The notes beneath the pieces were generated by a model. That model ran no database searches. It had not been told where the DNA came from and was given only the letters and a program-made list of their open reading frames with translations. The position numbers and the translations under genes are program-made. Source: Gentiana macrophylla (taxonomy: Eukaryota > Streptophyta > Magnoliopsida > Gentianales > Gentianaceae). Taken from it: 64,000 nt of DNA. The DNA is taken from assembly GCA_026214975.1 (NCBI GenBank), contig CM047805.1, forward strand, positions 185,877,333-185,941,332. Direction: 5' to 3'. Positions 23,290-33,858 of this stretch are shown one piece after another. The first letter of the stretch is position 1; every line of letters starts with the position of its first letter.

Positions 23290-24522
23290 CCCTGAGACTT
23301 GGTTCTCAAGCCGCTGCCTAAACATCTTAAGTATGTATTTACGAGAGAAGGTGACAAGCTTCCTTTGATCATCTCTCTTAAGTCATCTCGAATAGAAGAG
23401 CTTAAATTGTTAAGCGCCTTGCGCAAAAATGAGAAAGCCTTTGGATGGCAAGTGGGAGATATCAAAGGAATATCTCCCGACATCCGGATGCACAAGATCA
23501 AGACTAGTGAGGGTGCTAAATGTGTACGATGACCCCAAAGGAGGCTTAACCTCACATGCAAGAAGTTGTTAAAAAGGAAATCATCAAACTTACGGATATG
23601 GGAATCATTTATGCCATCGCGATAGTGAATGGGTTTCCCGACTCAAGTAGTTCCCAAAAAGGTGGAATTACTATTGAAAAGAATGAGGAGGCGAGGAGAT
23701 AGCATTGAGGCTCGTTACGGGATACAGAGTATGTATCGATTATCGAAAGCTCAATGAGGTCACACCGAAAGATCATTTCCCCTTCCATTCATTGATCAAA
23801 TGCTTGAGCGTCTAGCAGGCACGCATTCTACTTGCTTCTGGATGGATATTCGTGGATACTTCCAGATACCCATCGATCCTGTTGACCAAGAGAAGACCAC
23901 TTTCACTTGCCCTTATGGTACATTCGCCTACAGGCGGATGCCATTTGGTCTATGCAATGCCCCTGCTACCTTTCAAAGGTGTATGATGGCAATCTTTGAC
24001 GGGCTAGTTGAAAGGTGCATGGAGATTTTTATGGATGATTTCTCGGTCTTTGGTCAATCCTTCGACGATTGCCTCGATAATCTTGATCAAGTGTTGTCTA
24101 GATGTGTGGAAAAGGACTTAGTGCTTAATTGGGAAAAATGCCATTTCATGGTAGATGAAGGCATAGTCCTTGGCCACAAAGTGTCAGCCAAAGGTATAGA
24201 AGTAGATAGGGCCAAGGTTGAAGCTATTGAGAAGATGAGTTATCCTAAGAATGTTCGGGAGGTCCGAGGTTTTCTCGACATGTCGGGTTTCTATAGGAGG
24301 TTCATCCAGGACTTTTCAAAGATTGCCAAGCCCCTGCCTACTTTACTCAAAGAAGACGTTACTTTTGATTTTGATGAGAATTGCAAGTGCGCGTTTGAGG
24401 AGCTTAAGAGTAGACTGATCTCTGCTCCAATTCTTATATCGCCAGACTGGAACCTACCCTTTGAGCTTATGTGTGATGCATCCAACTATCTTTGTTGGTG
24501 CGATCTTAGAGCAAAAGCTTAA
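23290..24522 (+). pseudogene. Athila-like reverse transcriptase, broken at both sides
   Basis: The N-part LKPLPKHLKYVF and KAFGWQVGDIKGISPDI (23299-23532) precedes frameshifts. The main ORF from 23800 carries FWMDIRGYFQIPI, YRRMPFGLCNAPATFQRCM, the active site FMDDFSVFG (the FMDDF form is typical of Athila), LGHKVSAKGIEVD and VRGFLDMSGFYRRFI. It copies element RNA to DNA in the particle. A frameshift at about 24515 separates it from RNase H. Confidence 0.85.
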
Positions 24523-25094
24523 TGGAAAGTTCCAACTATCTATTATGCCACCACACATCGAATCCTTCTCAAGTTAACTACACGACAACTGAAAAGGAAC
24601 TATTAGCCGTAGTCTTTGCTATGGATAAGTTTCGTAGTTACTTGATGGGTGCTCAAGTGATTGTGTGGACTGACCACGCTGCTTTGCGATATCTCATGAC
24701 CAAAAAGGAAGCTAAACCGCGCCTACTGCGTTGGATACTGACCCTCCAAGAGTTTGACGTTCAAATCAAAGATAAGAAGGGCAGTGAGAACGTAGTGGCG
24801 GATCATGTTTCTAGGGTGTTAAATGAGGAAAAGGATGAACCAGATGATATAGATCTTTACTTTCCTCTAGAAAACATTATGTTGATAGACGGTTGTCCTC
24901 CCGATGTTCCATGGTATTCCTCCATTGTAAACTACCTTCATGCCCGTTATCTCGATCCTGAAATGTCTTATCAAGAGAAGAAGTTCTTCTCTCGATATGA
25001 AATATTTCGCTTTGGGATGAACCTTATCTTTTCAAGATCTGCAAAGATGGTTTGCTTAGGAGATGTGTTCCAGAATCCGAGCAACGTGATATAA
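24522..25094 (+). pseudogene. Athila-like RNase H and linker
   Basis: In a new frame: [20 protein letters not shown] and [13 protein letters not shown] carry the RNase H catalytic positions (E and D), followed by [20 protein letters not shown] and the linker ending [16 protein letters not shown]. It removes template RNA during reverse transcription. Another frame change near 25050 leads into integrase. Confidence 0.8.
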
Positions 25095-26218
25095 TCGAGC
25101 AATGCCATAGTGGACCCACAGGTGGTCACTTTGGTCCTTGGAAAACGGTTGCGAAGATCTTCCAGTCCGGTTTCTATTGGCCTACGATCTTTAAGGATAC
25201 AGAAGCCTTCTGTAAAGCTTGCGATAGATGTCAAAGAACCGGAACTCTGACAAGGCGTTTTGACATGCCGTTGAAACCCATCCTTGAATGCGAGGTCTTT
25301 GATGTTTGGGGCATCGATTTTATGGGACCATTCCCATCATCTTGTGGCAACAAATACATCTTAGTCTGCGTTGACTATGTTTCGAAATGGGTGGAGGCAA
25401 TTGCCACTCCTCACAATGATCATAAAACGGTCATGAAATTTCTGAAGAAGAACATCTTTGTGAGGTTTGGATGTCCACGTGCCTTGATCAGTGATGAAGG
25501 GACACACTTTTGTAACCGGCCTTTGGAAAAAGTCCTCGAGAAGTATGGTGTTCGTCACAAAACTGGCACACCGTATCATCCGATGACTAGTGGTCAGGTT
25601 GAGCGAAGCAACCAGAGCTTGAAGAAGATCCTGGAGAAAACAGTGAACAGTCATAGAAAGGACTGGAGTCTGAAGTTGGACGATGTACTTTGGGCATATA
25701 GGACTGCCTATAAGACCCCTATGGGTACATCGCCATATCAAATGGTCTACGGGAAACCATGTCATCTGCCTGTCGAGCTAGAGCATAGAGCTTATTGGGC
25801 CACAAAGTTTTTAAACTTTGATGCCCAAACTTGTGACAGACATCGACTTCAAAGCAGCTATACGAGCCGGACGAGTTCGCACTCGAGCATATGAAAGTGC
25901 CAGATCAAAAAAGATAAGATGAAGCTACTCCACGATGCTAAGATTAAGAAGAGAGAATTCCAAGTCGGCGAACAAGTTCTTCTTTACAATTCTAGGTTAC
26001 ATTTGTTTCCTGGGAAGTTGAGGACTCGTTGGTCCGGTCCTTTTGAGATTCTCCAAATCATTCCTGGAGGCGTTCTAGAGCTTCGCGGTTATAGCGGCGA
26101 ACCGTTCCGAGTTAATGGTCAGAGGTGCAAGCACTATATAGGTGAACATAAAGAAAAGCCTTTGATTGTTAAATTCCTCGAAATCCTCGGGTGTGGGACT
26201 TCAAGTCAACCACTTTGA
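25052..26218 (+). pseudogene. Athila-like integrase
   Basis: The zinc-binding HHCC region ([12 protein letters not shown] ... [11 protein letters not shown]) is followed by the D-D-E core: [21 protein letters not shown] and [15 protein letters not shown], with all three acidic residues present. [21 protein letters not shown] and, after a frameshift near 25890, the C-terminal GPFEILQIIPGGVLELRG segment (25919-26218) follow. No chromodomain, as usual for Athila. It inserts the cDNA into the genome. Confidence 0.85.
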
Positions 26219-27990
26219 CGAAGTTTTCACCCGATTTGTTTTCCGAGGATGACGGTTGTGTTAAATCAAGATGTTCTAGCGTGTAGTCTTTGATATGGAA
26301 GAGTTTGAAAGGGAGCGACAACTTAAACGTCATCAGAGGAACCGGAGAAGAAAGAATGCAACCATGGGGAAACTTAAAAAGGTATGGAGAGCTTTCAAAG
26401 ATTTAACCCCATGTGTTAAGTCTTGCTTCTGTGCCCTGCAGCACTATCGACCAAAGCTTACACGAGGTAGTGGCTGGCAGAAAGGTTAAATGGCCTGATC
26501 CAGGCTGAGCTTCAAATGTGTCGAGCTAACGACAATAACCAAAAGCGCCACTAGGAGGCATCCTAGATATCCCTTATTATATTGGAACTCTCTATTATGT
26601 TATTTCTTTTCTTTGATTTATTTGTTTTGTTTAAGTCTAATTCGGGTAATTGTGGATTTTGCCTTGTCGGTTGATTCGATTTCACCTTATCCTTCTCTTT
26701 ATCTCTATTTTGCCATGTTATATTCCCCTTTGTCCCCGAGATCTTGTCTTGTTTTCAAGTGTGCAGATATTTGTGATAGCAATTATGCGCTTTTTTAGAT
26801 GAAGCCGCTTTTCCGGTGGATGGTCCACGATCTCATCGATTCCTCAAGCATTTCTGGATTGGACGTACGCCACCTCCAGCATTGCCCCATTCGAACTGCA
26901 ATCAGCTAAGTTTTCTTTTTCTTTTTCATTCTGCACAACATGAGGACATGTTGATTTTTAAGTGTGGGGGAGGGGAATGATCGCTATGTATCTACCATTT
27001 GCTTATATGATGTTATTTCTATGCTAAAATGGGCTAAATTTTCAAAATTTGTGTTTTGTCTCGAGTGAGCAATGCATGTTTTGTTCGGTTTGTTATATTC
27101 ATCGATGCTTTATGTCATATGTTTGATAAGTTAGTTGTTTCACCTGATTTATTTTTCACGTGCCATAGTGAATGAAGAGCTATTTTTATAAGGTTATACC
27201 CCGTTTTGGATTAGTAGTTTTTGATTTTCTTATAAGTCATGTACTTAGTGCTACGTATATATCGTGAGATTTATGGTAGTTTGTATTTAGTTCCGTAGTA
27301 TGAGGTACTGTGAATATCTAGAAGTTTGAATGTGATAAGTAATACGTAGCTAATGTCATTTGAAAAAGTTGAGTTAATAATGAAATCAATAGTGTGTGTC
27401 GGAAGCTGGTCGATGATTTGAGTGCGGTAAGGCATTATCTCGAAATGTTTTATTCCACTATGATAACCAAAAGCTCACGACAGTCAGAAGAAGCTGCTTT
27501 ATGATTTGAGTAAGGTAGGGTATACCACGTATGTCCTATTCTGCTATGACGGGCAATAGCTCATTCTGATGTGTGTTTAAATGTGAAGTAGTTAAATCAA
27601 CTAAAGAAGTGTTATGAAATGTATATAAGACTAAGTTATCGTCTATCTTATCCCCAGTAGAAACTGACAGATATGCTGTAGGGATTATCCTCTGAGTATT
27701 TCAGAAAGGCCCTAGATATATTCGATCATTCTTCTCGGGATATGTCACGTTTGTAGGGTGCACCTTATGAGTGTCACTTATTACTAGTCTACGAGGGGGT
27801 ATTAGCTAGTTTTGCTTTGAGTTTTTCAAGTTTGGATTTAGTGGAAGTTTTCTATGGCTATGCACACACACGATGGTGAACTTCTAAGTTATTAAATATA
27901 TGTTATATTTGTTGAGATGTCTATACTATCTCGAGCTTGATTTTGTTTTTTTGTTTTGCTCGGGACGAGCAAGGTTTAAGTGTGGGGAGT
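26219..27990 (+). other. Athila-like 3' region with two polypurine tracts, no env-like gene
   Basis: After integrase there are only small ORFs; a basic 64-codon one (26295-26489, RQLKRHQRNRRRKN) resembles no known domain. Two polypurine tracts occur: AAGTGTGGGGGAGGGGA (about 26961-26977) and AAGTGTGGGGAGT (27978-27990), the latter next to the LTR. An env-like ORF, present in many Athila elements, is not seen. Confidence 0.65.
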
Positions 27991-29588
27991 TGTTAAGGGT
28001 GATTTTATGTGATTTATACCGTTATATTTAAGTAACGATTTCTCCCATAATCTGATAAATTGCATAGAAAAGTAAGTGCTTATTAGATTTATTGAGCAAA
28101 CGAGTTTTAAATGTGTTTAAATGCAAAATCGAGATATTTACGTGATTTTATCGGGTGTTTTATGTTTATTCGTATGATGTTACATTTTGCATGTTTCTAT
28201 CATGTCGTTAGGTACGTTTTCATGATGAGTAGGGAGCTTAAACGATGATCACATGAAGATGGAAGAGTTGAAAGATGTTTAAGTGAAGAATCATTGAAGG
28301 AACCGGAACCAGGCACTTCATGGGGATTTTGTCCACACTGGTAGGCACTTTCAGGGAAAGTTGTCTTGATGGAAGTTGTAGAGGATTGAAATAGCTTTCC
28401 AACGCATGTTGAATCACCTCATTTGGAGCCCTAGAAGTGAAGTTATGAGCAAAATACTAGAGCAAGGTAGTGGACGGGCGTCCATAAAAGTGAATCGGCG
28501 TCCGTAATCGTATTTTACATTCGAGAGTTCAGACGCTGCTCGAACGAGCGTCATTCTCCGTTCATAGAGGCTGGACGAAGCGTCCAAGGTTGTGGACGGG
28601 CGCCCACGGCACCGACTCAAATGAAACCGACCTAAAATCTATAAATAGGCGCGATTTCCCAAACCCTAAACATACAATTCAACCCTAAATTTCTAGAAGG
28701 CGCTTTGGTCGCGATTTTACACTTTTTATTTCCAGCTTTTATGCAACTTTAAATTCGATCAAAGTAGGCTAGTAGTATGTTATTTTTCTCTGCTTTTAAG
28801 GTTGTTGAGGATGCTCGAGAGGCTAGAACCTCCTTCAAACGAGAATTGTGAAGCCATCGACATTGAATTGATCTATTTATTTCGACTTTTATCGTGAGTA
28901 TTTACTACGGTTGTTTCTTATCTATGCATATTCTTGTTTTAATGCAATTATATTGGGAGATATGTTGTATGCTTGATATGTTATTGTTTGATGGAAATCT
29001 TGAATAGCATAGATCACCATAGATAAGAATAGTTCATTAGATTTATATTAACGGAAGTTAGTAAGTCTAAAAACTAGATCGTTAACGTGAAAGTTGACAC
29101 CTTTGATCTTTTAACGTGTTAAATTAGTATTGGAAGATACTAGGTTAATAGATGGATTGCCTAAGGAATTAGGAATTCATGTTTAGGTAAGGTGAATCAC
29201 AACCTAAGTAAATACCACGTAAAATCGAGATAATAGATCAATGCATGTTGATAGGTGGATCAATCTCGCTTGTCTTTTATAAACTTGATTTACAATCCTC
29301 ATAGCTTAGTTTAGATTAGTTAATTTATTTTTCTCGCACTTTAGTTTAGTTTTTATCGCTTTCAATCTTGCCTAGCATTGGAGCAATCCTCTGCCTAGTT
29401 ACTTTTTCGCATATTTGTTTAGGTTAGATTCGTGACATAGTTAGTTTAAAGCAAAAACTAGGATTCACATTCGCCGCCTCCCGTAGATCGACCCGGCATT
29501 AACCTCTCATACTACGATCCTTATACTTGAGGTTAACCGGTTTATAAATATTATTACTTGTTTATTCGCATTAGATAAATCCGGGACA
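27991..29588 (+). repeat. Athila-like LTR (right copy), 1.6 kb
   Basis: Partner of 17444-19044, with the same TGTTAAGGG...CCGGGACA ends and the same dyads (GGACGGGCGTCC at 28472-28483) upstream of TATAAATA (28640-28647). It is followed by TCCTG, the same five bases that precede the LTR copy at 9966. Confidence 0.9.
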
Positions 29589-29593
29589 TCCTG

Positions 29594-29885
29594 CTATATT
29601 TGCTCCATGTGATGCAATGTTTCCTTATTGAGCTGCATAGTTCACCTCTTACTTTCATCCATAAGAGTTGCGGGCATATTTGATCCAGACGATATGAGTT
29701 GGTTTGATCAATGACATTTGATTGTGGTATCATTATGATGATGGCCTTTACAAGTACTCGCAGATAATTTTAGCATTTTGGGGTGTGATCAATGTATGAT
29801 GGAATGGTGTAAATGTTTCAAATGTGTTTCAATTATTTCATGGTCAGAGGTGAAGAAATAACGGAGTCAAAAAAAATGTATTGTA
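29594..29885. other. Intergenic, no gene recognised
   Basis: Original right flank of the Athila-like insertion. Unique-looking sequence without a convincing ORF or repeat ends. Confidence 0.5.
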
Positions 29886-29887
29886 TA

Positions 29888-30150
29888 CTACCCCGTCCCT
29901 AAATAATAGTCACTTTGAGCTATTTACGCATATTAAGAAAATAAATAAATGTAACTAATTTTAGATGATATATAATTAATACCCTTTTATAACATTAGTG
30001 AAATGAATGTAAAGTTTGAAAATTGCTGCATGAATAATAAATTGGAGGCAGTAGGAAGAAAAACGTAGTAAATATTTTTTTTGTATTTCAAAATGACTAA
30101 CATTACGGGACAAATATTTTTCCTAAAGTGTTTATTATTTAGGGACGGAG
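29888..30150 (+). mobile_element. Stowaway-like MITE, TA target
   Basis: Left end CTACCCCGTCCCTAAATAAT; right end ATTATTTAGGGACGGAG, inverted over about 30 bases with the inner CACTTT. TA lies outside each end (29886-29887, 30151-30152). No ORF. Confidence 0.8.
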
Positions 30151-30276
30151 TATAATGAAAATTATGTACTGAGATTTCTAGTTAGTCGAGTCATTTGTCT
30201 CTTCACCTTCCACAATTATATACGTATGAAACACACCTCATGAGGGTTCGTGATTCAAAAAAATCTATAGACAATA

Positions 30277-30532
30277 CCCTCTCTGTTTTTTTTAACTGTC
30301 ACTTCCTAGAATTTGTTTTTTTTATTTATCTGTCAATTTACAATATCAATGCAGCATTATTATTTTTTTCCTCTTTTACCCTTCATTTCAATAATTCAAA
30401 ATTTGGTACAATTTTCCATGCACAAGGAATGAATGGTAATTTTGTTATTTTACATTTATTTCACACATTAATCATTTTTTTAATCTGTGTGATTTTTCTC
30501 TCTCTGACAATTAAAAAAAAAAACGGAAGGAG
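30277..30532 (+). mobile_element. Stowaway-like MITE, TA target
   Basis: Left end CCCTCTCTGTTTTTTTTAAC, then TGTCA; the right end TGACAATTAAAAAAAA...CGGAAGGAG is its inverted counterpart. TA on both outer sides. The internal AT-rich sequence gives a chance ORF that I do not accept as a gene. Confidence 0.7.
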
Positions 30533-30637
30533 TAATGTTTAAAATAATTTGAATAAAGGTGTTCACTAAACAAGTAAACATGATGGCTGTTAACAATATT
30601 ATTCCCCTTAAAAAAAAAGAGAATTTCCTCCATTGTA

Positions 30638-31151
30638 TTCCATCCGTCCCATAATATAAGTCCTTTTAGCTTTTTAGTAATGTCCCAAAATATAAGTTAT
30701 TCTCATAAAACAATATAATATTAAATACATTGTTTCCACTTTCACTCTAAACAATGTAATACTCCTCCGTTCGAATAATCGATGCAATTCTTAAATCATT
30801 ACAGATTAAGAAACCATTTATTGCATTGACTTTTATATGAAATATACTATAATGCACTCAACTAAAAACCTTTGAAATACAAAAACATTTGAGACCAAAA
30901 ATATCGATTTAATGAATGATAAAGTAGAAAAATACATTAAATATTCCATTGAAATGCGATCTGCCTCAGTTATTTTAGAACGAATCTTTTTGGCAACTGC
31001 ATCGGATATTATGGAACGGAGGGAGTATTATTAGCTAGTCCCAGAAAACAATACAATATTTTGTATTGAAATATTAAAAAGTAACTCATTATTAGGTTTT
31101 CTTAAACTGTGTGAAATGATCAAAAGGACTTATATTATGGGACGGAGGGAG
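30638..31151 (+). mobile_element. MITE (CCGTCCCATAATATAAGTCC) carrying a nested MITE
   Basis: The ends are inverted over about 30 bases: CCGTCCCATAATATAAGTCC at the left and GGACTTATATTATGGGACGG at the right, with TA on each side (30636-30637, 31152-31153). The interior is interrupted by a second MITE at 30762-31025. Confidence 0.8.
30762..31025 (+). mobile_element. Inner MITE nested in 30638-31151
   Basis: Left CTCCTCCGTTCGAATAATCG and right ATGGAACGGAGGGAG, with inner GATGCAATTC / AACTGCATC, form an inverted pair. TA occurs at 30760-30761 and 31026-31027. Its family differs from that of its host element. Confidence 0.7.
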
Positions 31152-31196
31152 TATTTAGTAGACGGATTTTCCAATGATGTGTATATAAATGAAATT

Positions 31197-31345
31197 TTTT
31201 CCTTAACAAGTTTTCAATACCAACAGATCGATTTTCGATTCCTTCAAAAATTTGAATTTTTTTAAAATAAATTTTTTTGATTTAACACGTCAGTCACTAT
31301 TATTAACAATTACGACAAACACAAAAACAAAGAAGATATATGTTC
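31197..31345 (+). repeat. Duplicate of 413-830 without the hAT MITE
   Basis: Contains CCTTAACAAGTTTTCAATAC, AACACGTCAGTCACTATTAT and TACGACAAACACAAAAACAA in the same order as 413-532 and 789-830, continuous across the MITE position. It shows that the upstream neighbourhood of the CYP71D gene has a relative here. Confidence 0.75.
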
Positions 31346-31349
31346 GACA

Positions 31350-31831
31350 TTTCTGATTCTAAATGTTTTGTTCAGTCCTTCTGGAATAACCATCTAAAAA
31401 AGTCATTCTTGAATAATGAGCATATTATTTGTCTATAGCATCCTACCCATATTAAATGCATATGGCATCATTATGTTCATTTTGTTTTGGAGAAATTAAG
31501 GGCGACTATTTGAATCACACGTGCGCCACTTTCCTGTACACCACAGTAAACCGACCGTATGAAAGTCGTTTATTGCTCTAAAACCTATGAAAAATTGGTT
31601 TGTGGCTTCAGAACCGATTTTCACAAGATCGTTTCTACTGTGATACACATATAGAATTATACATGAGTACAATAAGTGTTGTGCAAATAAAGACACTATA
31701 TTTAAAGAAAAAAAATACGACAACAATAAATAAATCAAATTTGTGTAAAAGAGATCGTTGATCCCAGTAAATGGACATAGAATACCCTGATCACCGTAGC
31801 CAGTAAATGCTAAGAATATGATGCACGCAAA
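31350..31831. other. Left flank of the copia element, includes a P450 3'-flank-like piece
   Basis: No gene. The stretch 31770-31815 (AATACCCTGATCACCGTAG, CCAGTAAATGCT) resembles the 3' flank of the CYP736A genes at 36525-36560 and 42600-42630. A fragment CCGACCGTATGAAAGTCG near 31550 recalls the CACTA-like repeats at 3775-3935. Confidence 0.5.
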
Positions 31832-32090
31832 TGATAACTTATATGGAAGAGATAGTTTTTGAGAAAACTTAATAATTTTATTGATGAAATAAGCATATAA
31901 ATACAAGAAAAAAACAACTATCCACTAAGCCACTTTCTATAAAATATGAAATATGGGATCATGGCTATAAACCAAACATAACTACTCTAGTAGTGGAAAT
32001 CATTCTGAAAATTCGAAATAACATGGCTGACATAGCCTTAGGTAATAAACAACTTAATTAACTAATAATAATTAACATAATTTCCTAAAA
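31832..32090 (-). repeat. 3' LTR of the copia element
   Basis: Same length and layout as the 5' LTR; the terminal TGTT is changed to TTTT. Several point differences from the 5' LTR suggest that the insertion is not recent. Confidence 0.9.
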
Positions 32091-32121
32091 TTCCTTCCTT
32101 AATCTGAAATTTGCTGATTGA

Positions 32122-32793
32122 TTACTTCACACAATCCCACTTGCCTCTCGAGGCTTGTAAATTGATCCTCTTGAGTCCTTTAGTCATAATATCAGCTAAC
32201 TGATCTTCACTTATGCAATTTAGCAACTCAATGATCCCTTCTTCACATAGATCCCTTAAAAAGTGATACTTCACATCTATGTGTTTGTTTATGTTGTGTA
32301 AGGCTGCATTCTTGGATAACTTAATAGTTGAACTGTTATAACAATACAAAATGTTTCCACTCGCTAAGCTTGCCCTAGAACTTCCAGCATTCTTCTTAAC
32401 CAAATCAATTGACATGCACCATGTGCTGTTGCTACAAATTCTCGCTACATTGTGGACAAAGTGACCATTGGTTGCTTCTTTGATGACCAACGACAAAGAC
32501 TTGTACAATACATGAACACAAAACCGTAAGTATTTCCCCGCATCATCAATATCTCCAAAGATAATCATCAGATGAATATCCAATCACCGAGCCTTCCTCA
32601 TTGAACTATAATTGATGCCAAGATTGATGGTTCCATTCAAGTATCTTAGGATCCTCTTCACATAGTTTAAGTGATCTGCTGATGGTGACTCCATGTATCT
32701 GCTTGCCACACTTACAACATATATGATGTCTAGTCTTGTTGCTGTCAAATATAGAAGGCACCCTATCATCTGCTTGTACAAGGTGGAATTCAC
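32122..32793 (-). pseudogene. copia RNase H and C-terminus
   Basis: MIGCLLYLTATRLDIIYVVS and LNYVKRILRYLNGTINLG (32793-32584), then AALHNINKHIDVKYHFLRD and DQLADIMTKGL (32583-32122) match the copia C-terminal part. The central RNase H block (normally CDSDWA...TSGYVF) is disrupted, so the enzyme is not functional. Confidence 0.75.
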
Positions 32794-33039
32794 CTTACCA
32801 CCTGCATTCTTCTTTGTCGAGCTTCACACCGCCACACAGGTGTGAGTCTTTGGGTTGATGTCCTTCCTTCCAAACCTACTGAGCATTTAGTCACATACTT
32901 CTTTTGGAAACATATATCCTCGATTCATCTGCTGAACCTCAATGCCTAAGAAATATTGTATTAGTCCTATGTCTGTCATGTTGAATTTGGTCTTCATTGC
33001 CTACTTGAACTCTATTATCATGTTGAGTTCACTGCTGGT

Positions 33040-33701
33040 AAAGATAAGATCATCCACATACAGACAAGCAATCGAGAGCATTCTCTTTGTCGTTAACTTT
33101 CACATACAAGGTAGGTTCATATGGACACCTTGTGAAACCTGCCTTCACAAAACAAGTATCAATACAACTGTACCAAGCCCTTGGGGCTTGCTTGTGTCCA
33201 TATAAGGCTTTGTTAAGCCTCCATTCTTCACATAACCTTATGGATGATCCACACATACTTCTTCTTCCAGCAGACCATTCAGAAAAGATGACTTCACATC
33301 CATTTGATGTACTTTCCAATGGTTTTGAGATGCCAAGGATAGTACAAGTCTGATAGTTTCCATCCTTGCTACTGGGGCAAACACTTCATTGTAGTCAATC
33401 CCATATTCTTGCTTGTATCCTTTGGCTACTAGTCTAGCCTTATACTTGCTGACTTTGCTATCTTTATTCAATTTTGTCTTATAGATCCACTTGACACCAA
33501 TAGTCTTGTGTTCTTTTGGTAGATCTGTAAGGATCTAAGTTTGATTCCTTTCAATGGCTGTGATTTCTTCATCCATAGCCTGCCTCCATTTTCTCTGCCT
33601 TTTCTTTCCTTATAAGTGATTGGATCATCACTAGCAAATAGAGCATAGTAAGTGGCCTCCTCCGACTGTGGTAAACTTGTTACCTCAAAATCATCATCCA
33701 C
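33040..33701 (-). pseudogene. copia reverse transcriptase, frameshifted
   Basis: [40 protein letters not shown] and [20 protein letters not shown] (catalytic Asp in MDVK) lie in one frame. [20 protein letters not shown] follows in another, and the YVDD active site at 33049-33060 lies in a third, with [10 protein letters not shown] readable after a 1-base shift. Confidence 0.85.
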
Positions 33702-33858
33702 TGGCCTTTTCTTGGTTCTCTCGAGGTCTGCTCACTGAACCTCTCACGCTATTTCATGACTTGAGTCTCGCCGAACTTGGGTATGTTTGAACCTCACTTC
33801 GCTTTGCCGCCAACTCGGTGTCTTGAGTGTGTTGACCCTGAGTCTGCTGAATCTCACT

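Larger units (their letters stand above)
9966..29588 (+). mobile_element. Athila-like Ty3/gypsy complex, 19.6 kb, outer TSD TCCTG
   Basis: The leftmost LTR copy starts TGTTAAGGG at 9966 immediately after TCCTG (9961-9965). The rightmost LTR ends CCGGGACA at 29588 immediately before TCCTG (29589-29593). Between them: a truncated LTR (9966-10560), an inverted gag plus LTR of the same family (10561-14885), a different LTR in plus orientation (15011-16415), a 3'-internal segment plus LTR (16425-19044), gag-pol, and a final LTR (27991-29588). The likeliest reading is a tandem LTR-internal-LTR-internal-LTR insertion whose first internal region was replaced by foreign element sequence. Confidence 0.75.

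Noticed and set aside
26295..26798. Env-like gene of the Athila-like element
   Set aside because: Only two short ORFs without signal peptide plus transmembrane architecture or similarity; not enough to call env-like.
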